Positions 57,230 through 60,000 of a DNA stretch of 60,000 bases are shown here, in pieces. Origin of the DNA: Cristatella mucedo. Lineage: Eukaryota > Bryozoa > Phylactolaemata > Cristatellidae. How positions within the stretch are numbered: the stretch's first letter is position 1; each line of letters begins with the position of its first letter. The notes beneath the pieces are model-generated. The model was not told the DNA's origin, searched no databases, and saw nothing but the letters and a program-made list of their open reading frames with translations. The DNA lies in NCBI GenBank assembly GCA_009760855.2, contig WPIO01000114.1, forward strand, positions 1,131,501 through 1,191,500, in the 5' to 3' direction. Position numbers and translations under genes: made by a program.

Positions 57230-57545
57230 GCACCTACGATGAGAATGCATTTGATGCAGCGTCGTCAGAGAACTCATTATTTTTATAGGCTCTGAAAATT
57301 TGCTGCAAAGGAAAGATGATTGAACGATTTTTGTTATCGTGCTCAATAAACAAAGTATAACAAGGTTGAAGGTGACATGCACAGGGTCAGCATGCAAGTT
57401 TGATTAGTGGCAGTATGCACAGAGTCGGCACGCATAGGCACATAAAGGACGACTCACATGGACCCTCGAAATGCTGTGATAAATGGGTGCTTTAAGTTTT
57501 GTTTTTAATGTGAACAAGTCAGAAGATTTGGCGACGGCGAGATGT
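57230..57545 (-). repeat. L2-like LINE 3' tail
   Basis: AGCGTCGTCAGAGAACTCAT, GAAAATTTGCTGCAAAGGAA, GGTGACATGCACAGGGTCAG, TGGCAGTATGCACAGAGTCG, GGACCCTCGAAATGCTGTGA. It reaches into the last coding bases of the family and stops. Confidence 0.8.
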
Positions 57546-57799
57546 TCCCTGGGTATTTGGGTTGACTGAACACTTCAGGCACATATGGTTAGATAATCTT
57601 GAGTCAGGTTGATACAGTTGTTGTTAAAGTTAGATTGTGGGACTTTACGCAGTTTTACTATAGCAAACCCAAAGCAAAGTCTAAGCTGTCTTCCTTAGCC
57701 TAAGAGTAGCCAACAGTCTTTATCTAAAGCGGCCAAGAGAAACTGAACAGCATAGGTCAGAGGTCAGCAAGGCACGTTAGGCTGCTAAATGTTATAAAA

Positions 57800-59110
57800 G
57801 TGAGCGCTCAGAATGGCTTGACTCCCACTCAGGAGGATATTAGCTATCGTTATGCAAGAAATTTGGAAGCTCGTTCCACATTCTGCGATCAGCAGAGATA
57901 AATCTACGGTTGCTTACTGCCTTTAAGCGCAACAATTTAGCAGCACATTTTTTCATTCATAGAGGACCTTGAGTCACGAAAAGGCTTAAAATGATTCATT
58001 AGTTCAGCTATGTATGAAGTAGCTCAGGCGTTGCGGGAGTTTTCGGGGTCAACGTTAGATGTTGACACTGTATCCGTTAATCAGCAGGAAGATGTCGCAC
58101 CTCCAGCAGGAAAGAAAACGAAAGGCTAAACTTCTGTGGACTGCTAATCAGCCATGCAGCCGTAATCATTGAAAGCTGAAGTTGATTAATAGCTTGTTTC
58201 GATTAACCGACCAAATAGAAATTGCGGCAATCTAGCCTTGACATGTCAGGGTGCTATTGAAATTCTTGGCGAGCTACTATGATAGGTAGTGACATCTTAA
58301 AAAGGAATGCGACCTAATAGTTAGCTGCAGAGGCAGTCTTCTTGAGAAACCTTTGAAACCTAAAATGTTATGCCGATGAGCGCAAATCACTATTTAGAGA
58401 GGTTCATGATAAATAGCGAACATCAATGAAGCCAAAATGGACCTTGTAGAGGTCCCCATGTGACAGGTCAAGTGGATCAGAATTTTACACCGCTTGCTGT
58501 AGATTGAATATTATCAGACAAGTACAATTGTAATCAAGTTAGTGCCTCTTTTTACATAAATTGGGTTAGATGACTTAACGATTTAGCTTCCGGGCTGCTA
58601 CTTGACCAAAGTTTTTGAATGGCAACCGCAGAATAGAGGTTACATAATGCTTATTGACTCCTCGCTGTCTATGATCGGTTTTTAAGCTACTTACAGAGTA
58701 ATAGTTGTGTCAGAGGAGCCGGGATTTCAACAAAAACCATTGACATATTTAGAATATGTGCTTTTCAGAAAGCAGCAAAAATCCGTGCACATTATAATGC
58801 GAATTTTCGGAATGGAATCCATAGGCTTTGTGGACTTTGTGCAAACATTTATCGAGAAATTTAGTACATGTATGCACTAGAATGGGACTCGTTAGGAGAC
58901 AGAAGGAGTGTAGTTTCCCCACAGAATTGAATGTGCCAGAGGAATAGTTGTCTAATACAGTCTATTGTACTCCAGAATACTGAAGAAGCAGTTCTCTAAG
59001 TCACCTTTCCGATCGCTTAGCTGTCTCGTGGCTTGCGACCAGCAAAGAAAACTGTCGATAGCGGACATGAGCATTCTAGCCATTCTACAATAATCGTATT
59101 CAGCAGGTTT
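57800..59110 (-). repeat. Decayed LINE, related to the older family
   Basis: The minus strand reads KLLRLKAVSNRRFISADRRM, then WNELPNFLHNDS near 57860-57960 (RSFSSAGPRLWNSLPNFL-like). At 58890-59110 it reads SRMARMLMSAIDSFL, then QLSDRKGDLENCFFSI, resembling the linker NPKMLMSTIYRLL...ADCFYRFF of the L2-like copies. The RT core between them is unreadable. Probably one old element in intron 1 of copy D. Confidence 0.5.
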
Positions 59111-59228
59111 TAGAGTGCCGAATAGGATGAATGTCTCTGACCATATGATTTAGAACTATTAAAAAGAGAATGAGTCAAGCACTGATGGTTTGTTACACAC
59201 ACTGCATGAAGCGTGCAAAAACCGAGTA

Positions 59229-59305
59229 TCATAATTTATTTATTTATCATTATTTATAATTTATTTATTTATCATTAATTATAATTTATTTATTTATCAT
59301 AATTT
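59229..59305. repeat. AT-rich tandem repeat, about 25 bp x 3
   Basis: ATAATTTATTTATTTATCAT followed by a short variable piece is repeated three times. Confidence 0.9.
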
Positions 59306-60000
59306 ACTAAGCATTTTAAACCAAATATGAATGCGATCATGGCAACCAGTTAGTGAAGACCTCATCTGGCTAATATAGTTATCTACGTGTATTTATTCAG
59401 TGCAAATACAAGTAAGGGTTTGCTTAACCAAATTATAAGCTGACAAGAGCAGGCGAGTCCTCACCTGATACTTAAAATGCTAGGTCTTTGTTTACTAATC
59501 TGTGCTTTGACTCTATGTCCAAAAATTGGGGGAATCTAAAATAGATCTCGGCTGAAATTAATTAAAAGGACGTTGGATGTTATTTAAATGCTGCGATACT
59601 CTAGACGACGTGAGACAAACCTTTAGTGGTCTTTTTCAGGCCATTTTTCAGCATTACTAACTTTATTATATCTTTATTAAATTAAACAGCCTCCGTGCGA
59701 GACTCAGTCTGCCGTTAAGTCGGAGATCAGGCATATAAAAGATGTTTTTAGCGTCCTGTAAGATTCGTTCATTATCTAAAGGAGGAAACTTGAAAGCTTA
59801 AGCTATAGGACGGATTACTTTAGTAATCTCTAGATGAGATTAATTTAAAGACATTTAGGAATTGTATAAATGTAAAAAATTGTTGATGGGAAATTATGGT
59901 GCTTTAGAAATGCACGAAAATTTCAAGTGTGTATAGAAGTTAGCTGTGACGGTTTTACCCGTTAATGTGTTGGAAAAATGATATTTTTTCCATTTAAGAT
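59306..60000. other. Right end of window, no recognised feature
   Basis: AT-rich sequence. No exon with the TVCYGDVGCF or HGF motifs of lipase exon 2 was seen. Confidence 0.4.

Overview
This is an AT-rich stretch of an invertebrate-type animal genome. The evidence is split genes with GT/AG introns of 91 bases to about 7.8 kb, poly(A) signals, abundant truncated CR1/L2-type LINEs, a diverged satellite of about 170 bp, and no bacterial-style dense coding. The phylum cannot be assigned from sequence alone. The only host genes I can support are members of a tandem cluster of secreted triacylglycerol lipases of the pancreatic-lipase family. Everything else is introns, intergenic DNA and repeats.

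Lipase cluster, all on the + strand. Copy A: only the intact terminal exon (3033-3170) is recognised; its other exons must lie further left. Copy B (about 7611-15419) is a pseudogene with frameshifts and stops, and its middle exons are missing. Copy C (24132-42342) is nearly complete: six exons, compatible splice phases at every junction, and a Ser-Asp-His triad with the spacing of human pancreatic lipase (24 and 87 residues). Its signal-peptide exon, however, has no ATG where the sister copy has two. Copy D starts at 54933 with an intact signal-peptide exon and runs out of the window on the right. The 5' regions of C (about 21.8-25.4 kb) and D (about 50.8-56.2 kb) are homologous, so the cluster grew by duplication of units of roughly 30 kb. 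C and A carry the same intronic motif and aligned poly(A) signals.

Repeats. A CR1/L2-like LINE family with a GGCGCTTTAT-type 3' hairpin and an (ATT)n tail is present in more than 25 pieces on both strands. The longest are 47330-50540 (minus, with a remnant endonuclease start and RT), 11495-13525 (minus) and 51850-53400 (plus, 360-codon RT ORF). A second, older LINE family with C-terminal RSFSSAGPRLWNSLP-like sequence and an (ATTAC)-type tail occurs mainly as 3' fragments. An array of about fifteen diverged 170-bp satellite monomers fills 43135-45960, and a short inverted cluster of the same satellite sits at 17330-17985. A GC-rich repeat occurs at 51540-51800 and 54520-54790. The second copy is flanked by 130-bp direct repeats just upstream of the copy D signal-peptide exon.

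The most unusual structures are the start-codon loss in copy C, the out-of-order LINE segments at 5436-6367 and 18335-19705, and the direct-repeat-flanked GC-rich insert beside the D exon. Repeat boundaries were set by eye and are good to about 10-30 bases. All homology was judged by reading, not by a database search.
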